From assembly GCA_003249935.1 (NCBI GenBank), contig QKHT01000319.1:1-36488 (forward strand): DNA of 36,488 nt, read 5' to 3'. This stretch comes from Bacteroidota bacterium. GTDB taxonomy: Bacteria; Bacteroidota; Bacteroidia; Bacteroidales; UBA5342. The stretch's first letter is position 1; each line of letters starts with the position of its first letter. The position numbers and the translations under genes were made by a program. Shown in pieces: positions 6,669 through 16,003 of the stretch. A model generated the notes under the pieces. That model was not told the origin of the DNA. It saw only the letters and a list, made by a program, of their open reading frames with translations, and ran no database searches.

Positions 6669-7460
6669 TTATGCTTTAAGGAAGGTATATTCGAGTTTCG
6701 ACGGAGATATGGCGGCTATTTTATACCCTGCCTTTTGAATTTTTTCAATACAATCCTTAGTAAGCTCAAAACCATTTTCGATGTAACGGTGGTGAAATTC
6801 GATAAGTATTTGTTTTATTTCGATACCCGACGATAATATTTCGTCCATAACGTCGTATTCAGCACCTTCGATATCAATTTTCAAAATATCCATAGCTTTG
6901 ATATTCGATTTTTGAACCATGGTCGAAAACCTTTCGAATGGCAACGACACTTTTTCTTCCTTCACCTCTTTCGAGTCAGACCAAAAGTTGATGATAGACC
7001 CACTCACTAATGTATCCGATACCGGCAAATAGAAATCAGCCATCCCATCGAAATTCATCAGGCCCACAGCTCTGAAAATGAAATTTGCGCCGGGGTTCAT
7101 TTTTTCAACAAAACGAATAGCACGTGGCGTGGGGTCGAAAGCAAAAATTTTAGCATTATACTTAGCAATAAGTGCCAGGTCGAAAGTAATGTCTTCGCCC
7201 ACACCAATCGAGTAAACCACCGGATTCGAAGGCAGGTATTCGGTGCAAACATAAAATCCGGCATCGAGAACACCTATCCATTTCTTTTTACACTTTAGTT
7301 CCACTGCATAGTTCAACTCTTTTCCTTTCTTTACCAATTCGTCCGATTTGCGCTTCATAAGTCGCATATCATTTAGAAACAGCACTCTCCTGAAACCGAG
7401 GATTACCGGTTTGGGAAAAGCGGGCGAAATGGCTTTAAGAACTTTTACAGTGATGCTCAT
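6669..7460 (-). CDS. FkbM-family SAM methyltransferase
   Basis: A 263-residue protein of the FkbM methyltransferase family, SAM-dependent enzymes that usually O-methylate sugars, polyketides or other small hydroxylated substrates. The nucleotide-binding start reads VVYSIGVGEDITFDLALI (about residues 80-97), followed by IFAFDPTPRAIRF, VSGSIINFW and DILKIDIEGAEYDVMDEIL (about 190-208), which is the most diagnostic FkbM segment. It is the last gene of a minus-strand operon, 26 bases after the glsB stop. That suggests an acceptor connected with the amino acid lipid made by the upstream acyltransferases, but this is inference; an exopolysaccharide sugar is an alternative. Confidence 0.87.
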   Translation of the reverse strand: MSITVKVLKAISPAFPKPVILGFRRVLFLNDMRLMKRKSDELVKKGKELNYAVELKCKKKWIGVLDAGFYVCTEYLPSNPVVYSIGVGEDITFDLALIAKYNAKIFAFDPTPRAIRFVEKMNPGANFIFRAVGLMNFDGMADFYLPVSDTLVSGSIINFWSDSKEVKEEKVSLPFERFSTMVQKSNIKAMDILKIDIEGAEYDVMDEILSSGIEIKQILIEFHHRYIENGFELTKDCIEKIQKAGYKIAAISPSKLEYTFLKA

Positions 7461-7486
7461 TGGTTATGGGTTGAAGTGTAATTGGG

Positions 7487-8416
7487 TTAATCGTTGTATA
7501 TGCTTTCGAAATAACGTTTCTTTTTATCGTCGAAAATGTCGGCAATAGTAATCATAATACCGGTTTCCTCCACATCGCCAAAAATATGGTTCACAGCTGT
7601 ACCAAAAGTACGCATCGATGGCGACAGGTTCATGTAGGCATTAACCAAAGGTGGAATATTCATGCCCAGATTACGAACTTCGCGGTTGAGTATTTTGTAG
7701 TTTTCTTTGTAATTGTCGTGCACAAAGAGCTTGTCGGCTATGTCGTGATTTATTTCGATAGCGACCTCTGGTAATGGCCACATAATACTATCGGGGTCGG
7801 GAAAATGCTTGAGCATAAACGACAAGATCAGATTACGGGCTTGTGGATGAAAGTGCGGGTACATGGTTACTTTGCCGAAAAAGAATTCGATTTCGGGATG
7901 GTCTTTGGCCAATCCACCCAATCCGTCCCAAAGATTGTCGAGGGCAAAGAGTGCTTTTGCACCGGCCTTTGAGCTTTGATAATCGGGTTGAACAAACGAT
8001 CGGCCCAATTCTATGGTTCGGGGCAAAAACCCTTTGGTGAATTTTTCGGTAAAGTGAAACAGTTTTGAAGTGGCAATCATGGGCACACCATTATTGTCGA
8101 TAGGGATTTGAGAACCGAGCATATACCGGTAGCCTCCCAGAATTTCTTCGGCATCGGGATCCCACACAAAAAGCTGTTTGTATGGATTTTCCTGTATATC
8201 GTAGGCATCAATGTCAATATCTTCGCCGGTACCTCCACCAGCCAGGCGAAAAGAAATTTCGCGTAACCGGCCTATTTCTATCATTATGTTCGGCGAGTTG
8301 TGGTGTGTAACAATATATATTTCGTTACCACTCTTGTTGGTTTTGCGTAGAAATTTATCGGACGTTAATTCGGCCTTTATAGCTTCTCTGCTTATCTTTT
8401 CGTGTATTTCCTTCAT
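7487..8416 (-). CDS. glsB: GlsB/OlsB-type N-acyltransferase (GNAT)
   Basis: A 309-residue GNAT-like acyltransferase of the OlsB/GlsB group, which transfers a 3-hydroxy fatty acyl group from acyl-ACP to the amino group of glycine or ornithine, the first step of glycine/ornithine lipid synthesis. Typical segments are ISFRLAGGGTGEDIDIDAYD (about 53-72), QLFVWDPDAEEILGGYRYMLG (84-104), IELGRSFVQPDYQ (about 136-148), ALDNLWDGLGGL and FFGKVTMYP. Its ATG overlaps the glsA stop by one base (TAATG), so the two are translationally coupled. GlsB rather than OlsB is favoured by the Bacteroidota context; amino acid specificity cannot be read directly. Confidence 0.87.
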   Translation of the reverse strand: MKEIHEKISREAIKAELTSDKFLRKTNKSGNEIYIVTHHNSPNIMIEIGRLREISFRLAGGGTGEDIDIDAYDIQENPYKQLFVWDPDAEEILGGYRYMLGSQIPIDNNGVPMIATSKLFHFTEKFTKGFLPRTIELGRSFVQPDYQSSKAGAKALFALDNLWDGLGGLAKDHPEIEFFFGKVTMYPHFHPQARNLILSFMLKHFPDPDSIMWPLPEVAIEINHDIADKLFVHDNYKENYKILNREVRNLGMNIPPLVNAYMNLSPSMRTFGTAVNHIFGDVEETGIMITIADIFDDKKKRYFESIYND

Positions 8417-9225
8417 TATTTGTTCCCGTCCTTTAAATTATAGACCCTCAGTTTTATGTCCTGTGCCAGTTGTAAATGACTGCGCGATTTATCTAACGAT
8501 TCGATATTAATGGGTTCCCCAATAATAATTGTGATTTCCTTATTCTTAAACTTAAACAATTCGTGGGGCAAAAATAGCATTTCAATATTGATTTTAATCT
8601 TTAAAAATTGCCTTATTTTGGCCAAAATGTAAAAAAAGCTACTATTTCTACCACTAATATAAATAGGTATAATGTTGCGACGGTGCTGAATAGATTTTGA
8701 AACGAACGATTTTTTCCATTCGAGGTCCGAGATTCCACCTTTTTGAAGTCGCGAAACCAACCCCGCAGGGAAAGACATGAGAGGGAATTCAGAAATATAG
8801 GCATCGTTTATTATTTTTTGAATTTCCCGTCCCTGCAATCCGTGTTTATTCACGGGCAGAAAAATCGTTTCAAGGTTAGAAATGTTCATCAATATATCGT
8901 TGGATAAAATTCTGAACCCCGGATATCGCTCGCCAAGTATTTTGATACAAGCAAGCCCATCAAGTCCGCCAAGCGGGTGGTTGGCTACAAACTGTACGCG
9001 ACCGTTTTCGGGTAAATTCTCAATGCCTTTTACCTTTATATCCAGACCCATAAATTTTATGGCACTGTTCACAAATTCTAAACCTTGTAAATGGCCATAA
9101 ATGCTCAAAAATTCATTGATTTCATCCTGATGAATAATCCTTTTGAGAAAATTTACGATGTACTTTTTTTGAGCCGTTTTCGGGCTTTTACTCTTTAAAA
9201 TCTCTTCTACATCTATTTTGTGCAT
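8416..9225 (-). CDS. glsA: GlsA-type O-acyltransferase (PlsC-like)
   Basis: A 269-residue PlsC-like acyltransferase. With GlsB it would add the second, ester-linked fatty acid to N-acyl-glycine or N-acyl-ornithine at the inner membrane. The catalytic block reads FVANHPLGGLDG (residues 79-90); His83 and Asp89 are five residues apart rather than the four of the canonical HX4D motif, a spacing I associate with this subfamily in Bacteroidota. Other family segments are IFLPVNKHG, LMSFPAGLVSR (acyl acceptor site) and ITIIIGEPIN near the C-terminus. It is the first gene of the operon glsA-glsB-FkbM, with a near-consensus promoter about 30 bases upstream. Confidence 0.85.
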   Translation of the reverse strand: MHKIDVEEILKSKSPKTAQKKYIVNFLKRIIHQDEINEFLSIYGHLQGLEFVNSAIKFMGLDIKVKGIENLPENGRVQFVANHPLGGLDGLACIKILGERYPGFRILSNDILMNISNLETIFLPVNKHGLQGREIQKIINDAYISEFPLMSFPAGLVSRLQKGGISDLEWKKSFVSKSIQHRRNIIPIYISGRNSSFFYILAKIRQFLKIKINIEMLFLPHELFKFKNKEITIIIGEPINIESLDKSRSHLQLAQDIKLRVYNLKDGNK

Positions 9226-9254
9226 CGAAAATCAGCTTCAATTAGTTTATCATA

Positions 9255-9285
9255 CAAAATTAAAAAAATAATCGCATGGTTTAAA
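9255..9285 (-). promoter_or_regulatory. Promoter of glsA operon
   Basis: On the minus strand TTTA (9282-9285, one mismatch to TTTG), 19 bases, then TAATTTTG (9255-9262, full match to TAnnTTTG). The predicted leader to the glsA ATG at 9225 is about 20-25 bases. Confidence 0.55.
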
Positions 9286-9400
9286 TATTTGGTTTGCCTA
9301 ACCGCTATAAACCCTGATGAATAAACTGATTCCGAACTTATTAACAGGCTTGTTGATAAATAAATAGGATATAAATGTAGTTAGGTGTAGCAAAAAGATA

Positions 9401-9428
9401 TGGATGTGGAGGAAAATTTGTAATTTAG
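9401..9428 (+). promoter_or_regulatory. Candidate mraZ promoter and MraZ box
   Basis: TGGATGTGGAGG (9401-9412) contains two TGGA half-repeats of the G-rich kind bound by MraZ upstream of its own gene in other bacteria. TAATTTAG (9421-9428) is one mismatch from TAnnTTTG and would start transcription about 10-15 bases before the mraZ ATG. No good -33 element is visible. Tentative. Confidence 0.3.
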
Positions 9429-9447
9429 CGGTATAGAATTAGGAAAA

Positions 9448-9894
9448 ATGTTTTTCATAGGCGAACAAACGGTAAGGGCTGATAATAAGGGCAGAATAGT
9501 AATGCCGGCGATCTTCAAAAAGCAGATCGAAAAGGCCGGTATTGTCGATTTTGTGCTTCGACGCGACCTTTCGATGGATTGTTTGCTGCTTTGTTCGGAA
9601 GAAGACTGGCAAAATGAGGTTGCACTCGTTCGATCCAAAATAGATCCGTTTAATGAAGAACATAAAATTTTTCTCACAAATTTTTTCAGAGGAATACTTC
9701 CAATTTCGCTCGATGGTAGCGGCCGGTTGAATTTGCCCGAAGATAAATGCAGGCTTGTAGGTATCGATAAAGACATTGTATTGATAGGTGCCGAAAATAC
9801 ATTGCAGATTTGGGCTAAGAGCGAATTGGAAAAAGTAAGTTTAAGCAGCAGCTCTCTAAAAGATTCGACCAATAAGCTGCTAACAGGGAAGTAA
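9448..9894 (+). CDS. mraZ: MraZ transcriptional regulator
   Basis: A 148-residue MraZ protein with two SpoVT/AbrB-like DNA-binding units. The DxxxR motifs are at ADNKGRIVMPAIF (about residues 11-23) and SLDGSGRLNLPEDK (about 87-100). MraZ binds repeats in the promoter ahead of its own gene and represses the division cluster. It is the first gene of the dcw cluster, 61 bases before rsmH. The length is normal for the family. The ATG at 9448 directly precedes the expected FFIGEQTVRAD start. Confidence 0.96.
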   Translation: MFFIGEQTVRADNKGRIVMPAIFKKQIEKAGIVDFVLRRDLSMDCLLLCSEEDWQNEVALVRSKIDPFNEEHKIFLTNFFRGILPISLDGSGRLNLPEDKCRLVGIDKDIVLIGAENTLQIWAKSELEKVSLSSSSLKDSTNKLLTGK

Positions 9895-9955
9895 GATCAA
9901 ATACGAGCAATCACATCGGAAATAAAATCTGATGTAACATAATAAAACTATTTCG

Positions 9956-10864
9956 ATGCAAGATTTTGTATATCATAAACCGGTGCTTTTTCAAACGTGC
10001 CTCGAAGGGTTAAATATACACCCTGATGGCACGTATGTGGACCTGACCTTTGGTGGAGGAGGGCACTCGCGGGGTATACTCAGCTTGTTAGGGCCAAAGG
10101 GTCGTTTGGTTTCGTTCGATCAGGATGTGGACGCACAGCAAAATTTGCCCGACGATAAGCGACTCATATTTGTTCACGCTAATTTTAAGTATCTGCGCCA
10201 TTTTTTGGATTACCACAACATCGAAACGGTAAATGGAATACTTGCTGATTTGGGCGTTTCGTCGCACCATTTCGATGAAGCCTCTCGCGGGTTTTCGTTT
10301 CGTGCAGATGGGCCTCTCGATATGCGCATGAATCAAACCGCAGGAATTACTGCCGCACAGGTTGTGGCTACCTATTCCGAAGCCGATTTGGTTAGGCTGT
10401 TTAAGTTGTACGGCGAATTGTCGGATGCCAAACGATTGGCGGCGACGTTGATTGCTGCCCGGAGTGAGGGTTCAATAAAAACCACCACCGCGCTTAATTT
10501 GGCCATTGGTAAATTGGTGCCCGAAGCCGCGCGATCAAAATATCTGGCAAAAGTATATCAGGCACTGCGCATAGAAGTGAATGGCGAAATGGCTGTGCTC
10601 GAAGCGGCATTGAAAGCGGCGGGAGAAGTACTGGCACCTAAAGGTCGTCTGGTGATTATGTCGTACCATTCGCTGGAAGACCGTTTGGTGAAAAATTTTA
10701 TGCGTACAGGCAACTGTGAAGGAACTGTTGAAAAAGACTTTTATGGTAATTTACTTACACCATTCGAACAGATAACCCGAAAAGTAGTCATCCCGTCGGA
10801 CGATGAAATTAAGGAAAATCCACGGTCGCGTAGTGCTAAGTTACGTATAGCAGAAAAAAAATAG
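9956..10864 (+). CDS. rsmH: 16S rRNA m4C1402 methyltransferase RsmH
   Basis: A 302-residue SAM-dependent methyltransferase that N4-methylates C1402 of 16S rRNA in the ribosomal P site. Diagnostic segments are YHKPVLFQTCLEGL at the start, VDLTFGGGGHSRGIL (SAM binding, about residues 28-42), GILADLGVSSHHFDEASRGF (about 94-113), DGPLDMRMNQ, VYQALRIEVNGEM and ISYHSLEDRLVK-like MSYHSLEDRLVKNF. Length is near the usual 310. It sits second in the dcw cluster as in most bacteria, with ftsL starting 3 bases after its stop. Confidence 0.97.
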   Translation: MQDFVYHKPVLFQTCLEGLNIHPDGTYVDLTFGGGGHSRGILSLLGPKGRLVSFDQDVDAQQNLPDDKRLIFVHANFKYLRHFLDYHNIETVNGILADLGVSSHHFDEASRGFSFRADGPLDMRMNQTAGITAAQVVATYSEADLVRLFKLYGELSDAKRLAATLIAARSEGSIKTTTALNLAIGKLVPEAARSKYLAKVYQALRIEVNGEMAVLEAALKAAGEVLAPKGRLVIMSYHSLEDRLVKNFMRTGNCEGTVEKDFYGNLLTPFEQITRKVVIPSDDEIKENPRSRSAKLRIAEKK

Positions 10865-10867
10865 GGT

Positions 10868-11197
10868 ATGGCAGAAGATAAGCAACGGTTTAATATTAAA
10901 ACGTTTTTCTCGGGAACCACATTTGTAGAGAGATACATTGTAAAGTATCTCGATATTATTCTGTATCTCACATTATTGGCTTTTTTGTACATGGGTAACC
11001 GTTACAGTTGCGAAAAAAAATTGCTTGATATACGCCAAACCAACGAAAATATTAAAGAGTACCGTTTTTTGTCGATGACCTTAGCTGCAAAAATGGTGAA
11101 TAACGAAAGGCAATCGACTTTAATAAAAACACTTAAGGCCAACGGCATTGAATTGTATGAACCGGATGAGCCCCTTAAAGTAATAGAGAGAAAGTGA
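10868..11197 (+). CDS. ftsL: FtsL-like divisome protein
   Basis: A 109-residue bitopic membrane protein in the FtsL position between rsmH and ftsI. It has a short charged cytoplasmic N-terminus, one membrane helix (about residues 26-44, YLDIILYLTLLAFLYMGN) and a periplasmic segment with coiled-coil character (about 48-90). FtsL proteins bridge FtsQ/DivIC and the FtsW-FtsI synthase complex. Sequence similarity within this family is low, so the call rests on topology, size and position. Its stop overlaps the ftsI GTG start by 4 bases (GTGA). Confidence 0.85.
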   Translation: MAEDKQRFNIKTFFSGTTFVERYIVKYLDIILYLTLLAFLYMGNRYSCEKKLLDIRQTNENIKEYRFLSMTLAAKMVNNERQSTLIKTLKANGIELYEPDEPLKVIERK

Positions 11198-13311
11198 GTA
11201 GCATTAGCGCAAAAAAAGACATTGGCAAACGTACCGCATTTCTGTTTGCAGTATTCCTTACAATCGGCCTGGTTGTAGTGGTGCGGATACTGTATTTGCA
11301 GTTTATCGTGGGCTTTTCTTTGCGTGCTCAGGAAGAGCAACTTACTTCGAAACGCGATACGGTAATGGGCGAAAGGGGTGCAATTTTGGCTAATGATGGG
11401 CGTTATCTCGCGTATTCGATGCCTTACTATCGTATTAAAATGGATGTAAGTGCCAAAGGGTTGAAAAGCGAGCTATTGACGAAAAATATCGATTCGTTGT
11501 CGTTGTGTTTGTCACGGTTTTTTAAAGACCGTTCGGCAGCAGGATACAAAAATTACATATTGAGTGCATACCGTTCGGGTAGGGGAAATATTTTTATTGG
11601 AAATCGCAGGGTAAATTATGTCGAATACAAGTATATTAAACAATTCCCGCTGTATAATCTCAATAACTCAAACAGGTCGGGATTTTTGGCCGATGAAACC
11701 ATCGAACGTGTTTATCCCTACGGTATGATGGGGCTACGAACCATCGGAAAGGTAAGCGGGCGGTTCAGCCAAGGGATAACAGGTATCGAATTGTCGTTTA
11801 ATAAAGCCTTGGGCGGAAAGGCCGGCATTGTAGAAAATCGACGAATTGGCCGCACCAAGGTGCCATTTTATATCAAGGAACCAAAAAAAGGCAGTGATAT
11901 TATTACATCGCTGGATATTGAGTTGCAGGATTGTGCACACAATGCCCTGTACAATAAGTTAGTTAAAACCAATGCATATGCGGGATGTGCAGTGCTAATG
12001 GAAACGAAAACCGGTTTTGTTAAGGCAATATCCAACTTGTCGAAACAAAGTGATGGATCGTATGCCGAAGATTTGAACTATGCGATTGGTGTACCTACCG
12101 AACCGGGTTCAACTTTTAAACTCATGTCGTTTATTATAGGCCTCGAGGATGGTAAAATGGACCTGAATGCCACGGTAAACACAGGGAACGGGAAAGCACA
12201 TTTTTACGATGCCGATATTTCGGACAGTCACGAAGGCGGATATGGCACCATAACTTACCGCGAGGTGTTCGAAAAATCGTCGAACATTGGAACGGCCAGG
12301 TTTTTTCTGGATAATTACAAAGGTAAAGAGCAGCGTTTTCTCGATTATCTCGAAGATATGCATTTAATGTCGCCGCTTGGACTCGATATTATTGGCGAAC
12401 GTAAACCTTATTTTCCTTCGATGGACGATAAAAGGATGTGGTCGGGTATTTCGGTGCCATGGATGGCAGTTGGTTATGGTCAGCAGATTTCGCCTATGCA
12501 GACACTCGCATTTTACAATGCCATTGCCAACGATGGCATTATGGTTAAGCCAAGGTTTATAAAGGGGTATCGACGCGATAAATCGCTCGATATGTTACGC
12601 AAGAGGCCATATGTACTTAATTCATCTGTTTGTTCACGTGCTACGCTAAAAACGGTTCGTGGCTTGCTCGAAGGCGTGGTGGAGCGCGGTACTGCAACCA
12701 ATTTGCAGAGCAAGGATTATAAAATTGCCGGAAAAACCGGAACGGCGCAGATTGCGCAAAATGCAAATGGTTATCATAATAAATCGGGTCAAAGGGAGTA
12801 TCAGGCATCTTTTTGTGGCTATTTTCCTGCCGATGATCCACAGTATTCGTGTATTGTGGTAATTTATGGGCCACAAGGTTTTAACTATTACGGGAATACG
12901 GTTGCAGGGCCCGTTTTTAAAGAAATTTCGGATAAAGTCTACTATAACTATATCAAAATCAAAGAAAAGTATAAACCCACCGAAAAGTCGAACCCCACTG
13001 CAATGTCGGGTTATGGCGACGATGTGTTTTATGCACTCGATGAGCATGATGTGGAATACGACAACAACAGCAGTGGCAGCGATTATGTTCGACTTAAAAA
13101 CAGCAACGAGGAATCGGTAGTTGAACCACAAAAAATTGTAAGTGGGTTGGTGCCTAATGTAGTGGGTATGGGAGCCGTAGATGCAGTTTATCTGCTCGAA
13201 AAAGAGGGAATTAGGGTTCGTATGATGGGTGTTGGCAAAGTAAGGTCTCAATCGGTAACACCCGGAACGCGTATTGTAAGAGGGCGCGAAATTGTATTAA
13301 AACTGAGTTGA
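11194..13311 (+). CDS. ftsI: Septal peptidoglycan transpeptidase FtsI (PBP)
   Basis: A 705-residue class B penicillin-binding protein that cross-links septal peptidoglycan with FtsW. It has a membrane helix at about residues 14-36, a PBP dimer domain (about 50-230), and a transpeptidase domain with the nucleophile in PGSTFK (Ser306, Lys309), SSN at 362-364 and KTGT at 514-517. After an acidic, Asn/Ser-rich linker (about 600-640) a single PASTA domain closes the protein (about 642-705, VPNVVGMGAVDAVYLLEKEG), so it resembles the FtsI/Spo PASTA-bearing type common in Bacteroidota. The start is GTG inside the ftsL stop. The next gene murE begins 1 base after its stop. Confidence 0.96.
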   Translation: MSSISAKKDIGKRTAFLFAVFLTIGLVVVVRILYLQFIVGFSLRAQEEQLTSKRDTVMGERGAILANDGRYLAYSMPYYRIKMDVSAKGLKSELLTKNIDSLSLCLSRFFKDRSAAGYKNYILSAYRSGRGNIFIGNRRVNYVEYKYIKQFPLYNLNNSNRSGFLADETIERVYPYGMMGLRTIGKVSGRFSQGITGIELSFNKALGGKAGIVENRRIGRTKVPFYIKEPKKGSDIITSLDIELQDCAHNALYNKLVKTNAYAGCAVLMETKTGFVKAISNLSKQSDGSYAEDLNYAIGVPTEPGSTFKLMSFIIGLEDGKMDLNATVNTGNGKAHFYDADISDSHEGGYGTITYREVFEKSSNIGTARFFLDNYKGKEQRFLDYLEDMHLMSPLGLDIIGERKPYFPSMDDKRMWSGISVPWMAVGYGQQISPMQTLAFYNAIANDGIMVKPRFIKGYRRDKSLDMLRKRPYVLNSSVCSRATLKTVRGLLEGVVERGTATNLQSKDYKIAGKTGTAQIAQNANGYHNKSGQREYQASFCGYFPADDPQYSCIVVIYGPQGFNYYGNTVAGPVFKEISDKVYYNYIKIKEKYKPTEKSNPTAMSGYGDDVFYALDEHDVEYDNNSSGSDYVRLKNSNEESVVEPQKIVSGLVPNVVGMGAVDAVYLLEKEGIRVRMMGVGKVRSQSVTPGTRIVRGREIVLKLS

Positions 13312-13312
13312 A

Positions 13313-14773
13313 ATGAAAACGATACAACAACTTTTAGAACGATATGAACCGCTTCGCGTGGTGGGTTCAACCAACAAAACCGTGGTGGCTATTACGGCCG
13401 ACTCGCGCAATGTGGCGGTTAACGGCTTGTTTATTGCCGTAAAAGGAACCCAAACCGATGGCCATAATTATATTGAAAAAGTTGTAAAAGCTGGTGTATC
13501 GGCAGTGGTTTGTGAAGTTTTACCGGCTGAACCGGCTGCCAATGTAACTTGGATTGTGGTCGATAATTCGTTGAAATATACCGGATTGCTGGCCTCGGCG
13601 TTTTACGGTTATCCTTCGGAACTCTTAAAATTAGTTGGCGTAACCGGTACCAATGGAAAAACAACAACGGCCTCATTGCTTTATAAAATGTTTTCGCGTG
13701 CCGGGTTTTCCTGTGGTTTATTGTCGACAGTTCGGAACTATATAGGCAACGAAATGGTCGAAGCCACACATACCACACCCGATCCGGTTCAGCTTAATGC
13801 ATTATTGAACCGGATGGTAGAGGCCGGCTGTGGCTATTGCTTCATGGAGGTTTCGAGTCATGCTGTCGATCAGTACCGTATTGCCGGATTGGATTTCGAT
13901 GGTGCTGTATTTACAAATCTTACACGGGATCATCTCGACTACCACGGTACGTTTGCCAATTATCGCGACTGCAAAAAGCGATTTTTCGACGGGTTGAAAA
14001 AAACGGCCTTTGCATTGGTTAACAACGACGATAAAAATGGTGGCATTATGTTACAAAACTGTGCTGCTTCAAAATATACCTATTCGGTGGGAACGCCGGC
14101 CGATTTCAGAGCAAAAATTATTGAAAGCCGTCTGGATGGAACCCTTATAACCATTAACGACAAAGAGTTGTGGGTATCGTTCGCCGGGCGGTTCAATGTG
14201 TATAATTTAACGGCGGTTTTTGCTGCATCGCGCCTTCTGGGCTTGTCCGAAACCGATGCTTTATTATTTCTGAGTGCAATGCAATCGGTCGAGGGGCGGT
14301 TCGAAACGATTTCATCTGCTGTTGGGGTTACAGCTATTGTGGATTATGCCCATACGCCGGATGCATTGGTGAACGTAATTTCGACCATTGCTGATGTGAT
14401 GCAGGGAGAGGGTCGATTGCTGTGTGTTGTTGGTGCCGGGGGGAACCGCGATAAAGGAAAACGCCCGCTAATGGCTGCCGAATCGGTAAAAGGGAGCCAG
14501 TTGGTAATCCTTACTTCCGATAATCCACGGTTCGAGGAACCAGAAGATATTATTGCCGATATGATGGCCGGGGTAAATATGGTCGACAAGCGTAAGGTGC
14601 TTTGTATCACCGATCGTACTCAGGCAATTCGCACGGCTTTAACCATGGCTCAACCCGGCGATGTGGTGCTTATTGCAGGCAAAGGCCACGAAACCTATCA
14701 GGATGTGAAAGGTGTAAAACACCATTTTGATGATAGGGAAGTGGTTCGTGAATTTTTTAATCAACTTAACTAA
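13313..14773 (+). CDS. murE: MurE, UDP-MurNAc-tripeptide synthetase
   Basis: A 486-residue Mur ligase that adds the third amino acid to UDP-MurNAc-L-Ala-D-Glu with ATP in the cytoplasm. The ATP loop is GTNGKTT (residues 112-118). MEVSSHAVDQYR and FTNLTRDHLDYHGT are further family blocks. DNPR at 403-406 is the signature of enzymes that add meso-diaminopimelate rather than lysine, so the peptidoglycan is likely DAP-type. C-terminal IAGKGHETYQ is typical of MurE. Length is normal. It lies between ftsI and mraY with gaps of 1 and 12 bases. Confidence 0.97.
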   Translation: MKTIQQLLERYEPLRVVGSTNKTVVAITADSRNVAVNGLFIAVKGTQTDGHNYIEKVVKAGVSAVVCEVLPAEPAANVTWIVVDNSLKYTGLLASAFYGYPSELLKLVGVTGTNGKTTTASLLYKMFSRAGFSCGLLSTVRNYIGNEMVEATHTTPDPVQLNALLNRMVEAGCGYCFMEVSSHAVDQYRIAGLDFDGAVFTNLTRDHLDYHGTFANYRDCKKRFFDGLKKTAFALVNNDDKNGGIMLQNCAASKYTYSVGTPADFRAKIIESRLDGTLITINDKELWVSFAGRFNVYNLTAVFAASRLLGLSETDALLFLSAMQSVEGRFETISSAVGVTAIVDYAHTPDALVNVISTIADVMQGEGRLLCVVGAGGNRDKGKRPLMAAESVKGSQLVILTSDNPRFEEPEDIIADMMAGVNMVDKRKVLCITDRTQAIRTALTMAQPGDVVLIAGKGHETYQDVKGVKHHFDDREVVREFFNQLN

Positions 14774-14785
14774 ATACGCAGGATA

Positions 14786-16000
14786 ATGCTATACTATTTA
14801 TTCGAGTTTCTCGACAAACTTCACTTTCCGGGAGCGCGTATGTTTCATTACATTTCGTTCAGGAGCGGTTTGGCTATCATCATTTCGTTGTTATTCACCA
14901 CCATATATGGTCGTAAAATTATTGACATTTTGCGTAAAAAGCAGATTGGCGAATCGGTGCGTGATTTAGGTCTTCAGGGGCAAATGAGTAAAGCGGGCAC
15001 GCCAACTATGGGTGGTTTAATAATTCTTGCCGGCATTTTAATTCCGGTTCTGTTACTTTGCCGCCTCGATAATGTATATGTTTTATTAATGATTGTTTCG
15101 ACGATTTGGTTGGGTACTATTGGTTTTGTAGACGATTATATTAAGGTTGTTAAAAAGAATAAAGAGGGGCTGGCCGGTCGGTTCAAAATATTCGGTCAGG
15201 TTGGGTTAGGGCTAATTGTCGGTCTTACCTTGTATCTCAGCGACGATGCGGTGATTCGCGACAGAGTCGCCTTGCCGGCAGTAGAAGGGCAGGTGGCAGA
15301 ATATGTTAGTAAGGATGTGAAATCGACAAAAACGACAATTCCGTTTCTTAAAAGCACCAATTTCGACTATGCCGATATGCTCTGGTTTTTGGGTGATAGT
15401 GCTAAAAAATACGCATGGATTATTTTTGTGTTTGCGGTTATTTTTATTGTTACCGCAGTATCTAACGGGGCCAATCTTACCGATGGTCTCGATGGTCTTG
15501 CGGCCGGAACCTCGGCCATCATTGTGGCTACATTGGTCATTTTTGCCTATGTCTCGGGCCATATCGAAATGGCTCACTATCTTCAGATATTATACATTCC
15601 CGAGGTCCAGGAGATGGTCGTTTTCGGGGCAGCATTTGTGGGCGCAACAATCGGTTTCTTGTGGTATAATTCATACCCTGCGCAGGTTTTTATGGGTGAT
15701 ACCGGTAGTTTAACCATTGGTGGTCTGATTGCGGTTTTTGCAATTATTCTTCATAAAGAGTTATTAATTCCGGTATTGTGCGGTATTTTCTTTGTCGAAA
15801 GTCTTTCGGTAATGATTCAGGTATCGCATTTTAAACACACAAAACGTGTTTATGGCGAAGGTCGCCGCATTTTTCTTATGGCACCACTCCATCACCATTT
15901 TCAAAAAAAGGGTTTTCCTGAACCGAAAATCGTGACAAGGTTTATGATTGTTGCCGTGATATTGGCTGTACTTACACTTGTAACACTGAAAATAAGATAA
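14786..16000 (+). CDS. mraY: MraY, lipid I synthase
   Basis: A 404-residue polytopic inner membrane enzyme that transfers phospho-MurNAc-pentapeptide to undecaprenyl phosphate, forming lipid I. Catalytic segments are GFVDDYIKV (Asp116, Asp117), [15 protein letters not shown] (Asp233 region), [12 protein letters not shown] and the HHH block [11 protein letters not shown] near the C-terminus. It is about 40 residues longer than the E. coli enzyme because of an extra loop at roughly residues 151-210 (between LTLYLSDD and KKYAWIIF), which I associate with Bacteroidota versions. murD follows after 3 bases. Confidence 0.97.
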   Translation: MLYYLFEFLDKLHFPGARMFHYISFRSGLAIIISLLFTTIYGRKIIDILRKKQIGESVRDLGLQGQMSKAGTPTMGGLIILAGILIPVLLLCRLDNVYVLLMIVSTIWLGTIGFVDDYIKVVKKNKEGLAGRFKIFGQVGLGLIVGLTLYLSDDAVIRDRVALPAVEGQVAEYVSKDVKSTKTTIPFLKSTNFDYADMLWFLGDSAKKYAWIIFVFAVIFIVTAVSNGANLTDGLDGLAAGTSAIIVATLVIFAYVSGHIEMAHYLQILYIPEVQEMVVFGAAFVGATIGFLWYNSYPAQVFMGDTGSLTIGGLIAVFAIILHKELLIPVLCGIFFVESLSVMIQVSHFKHTKRVYGEGRRIFLMAPLHHHFQKKGFPEPKIVTRFMIVAVILAVLTLVTLKIR

Positions 16001-16003
16001 CCC

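Noticed and set aside
12646-13251. 201-residue minus-strand frame inside ftsI
   Set aside because: Antisense to the transpeptidase and PASTA regions; composition is that of a shadow frame.
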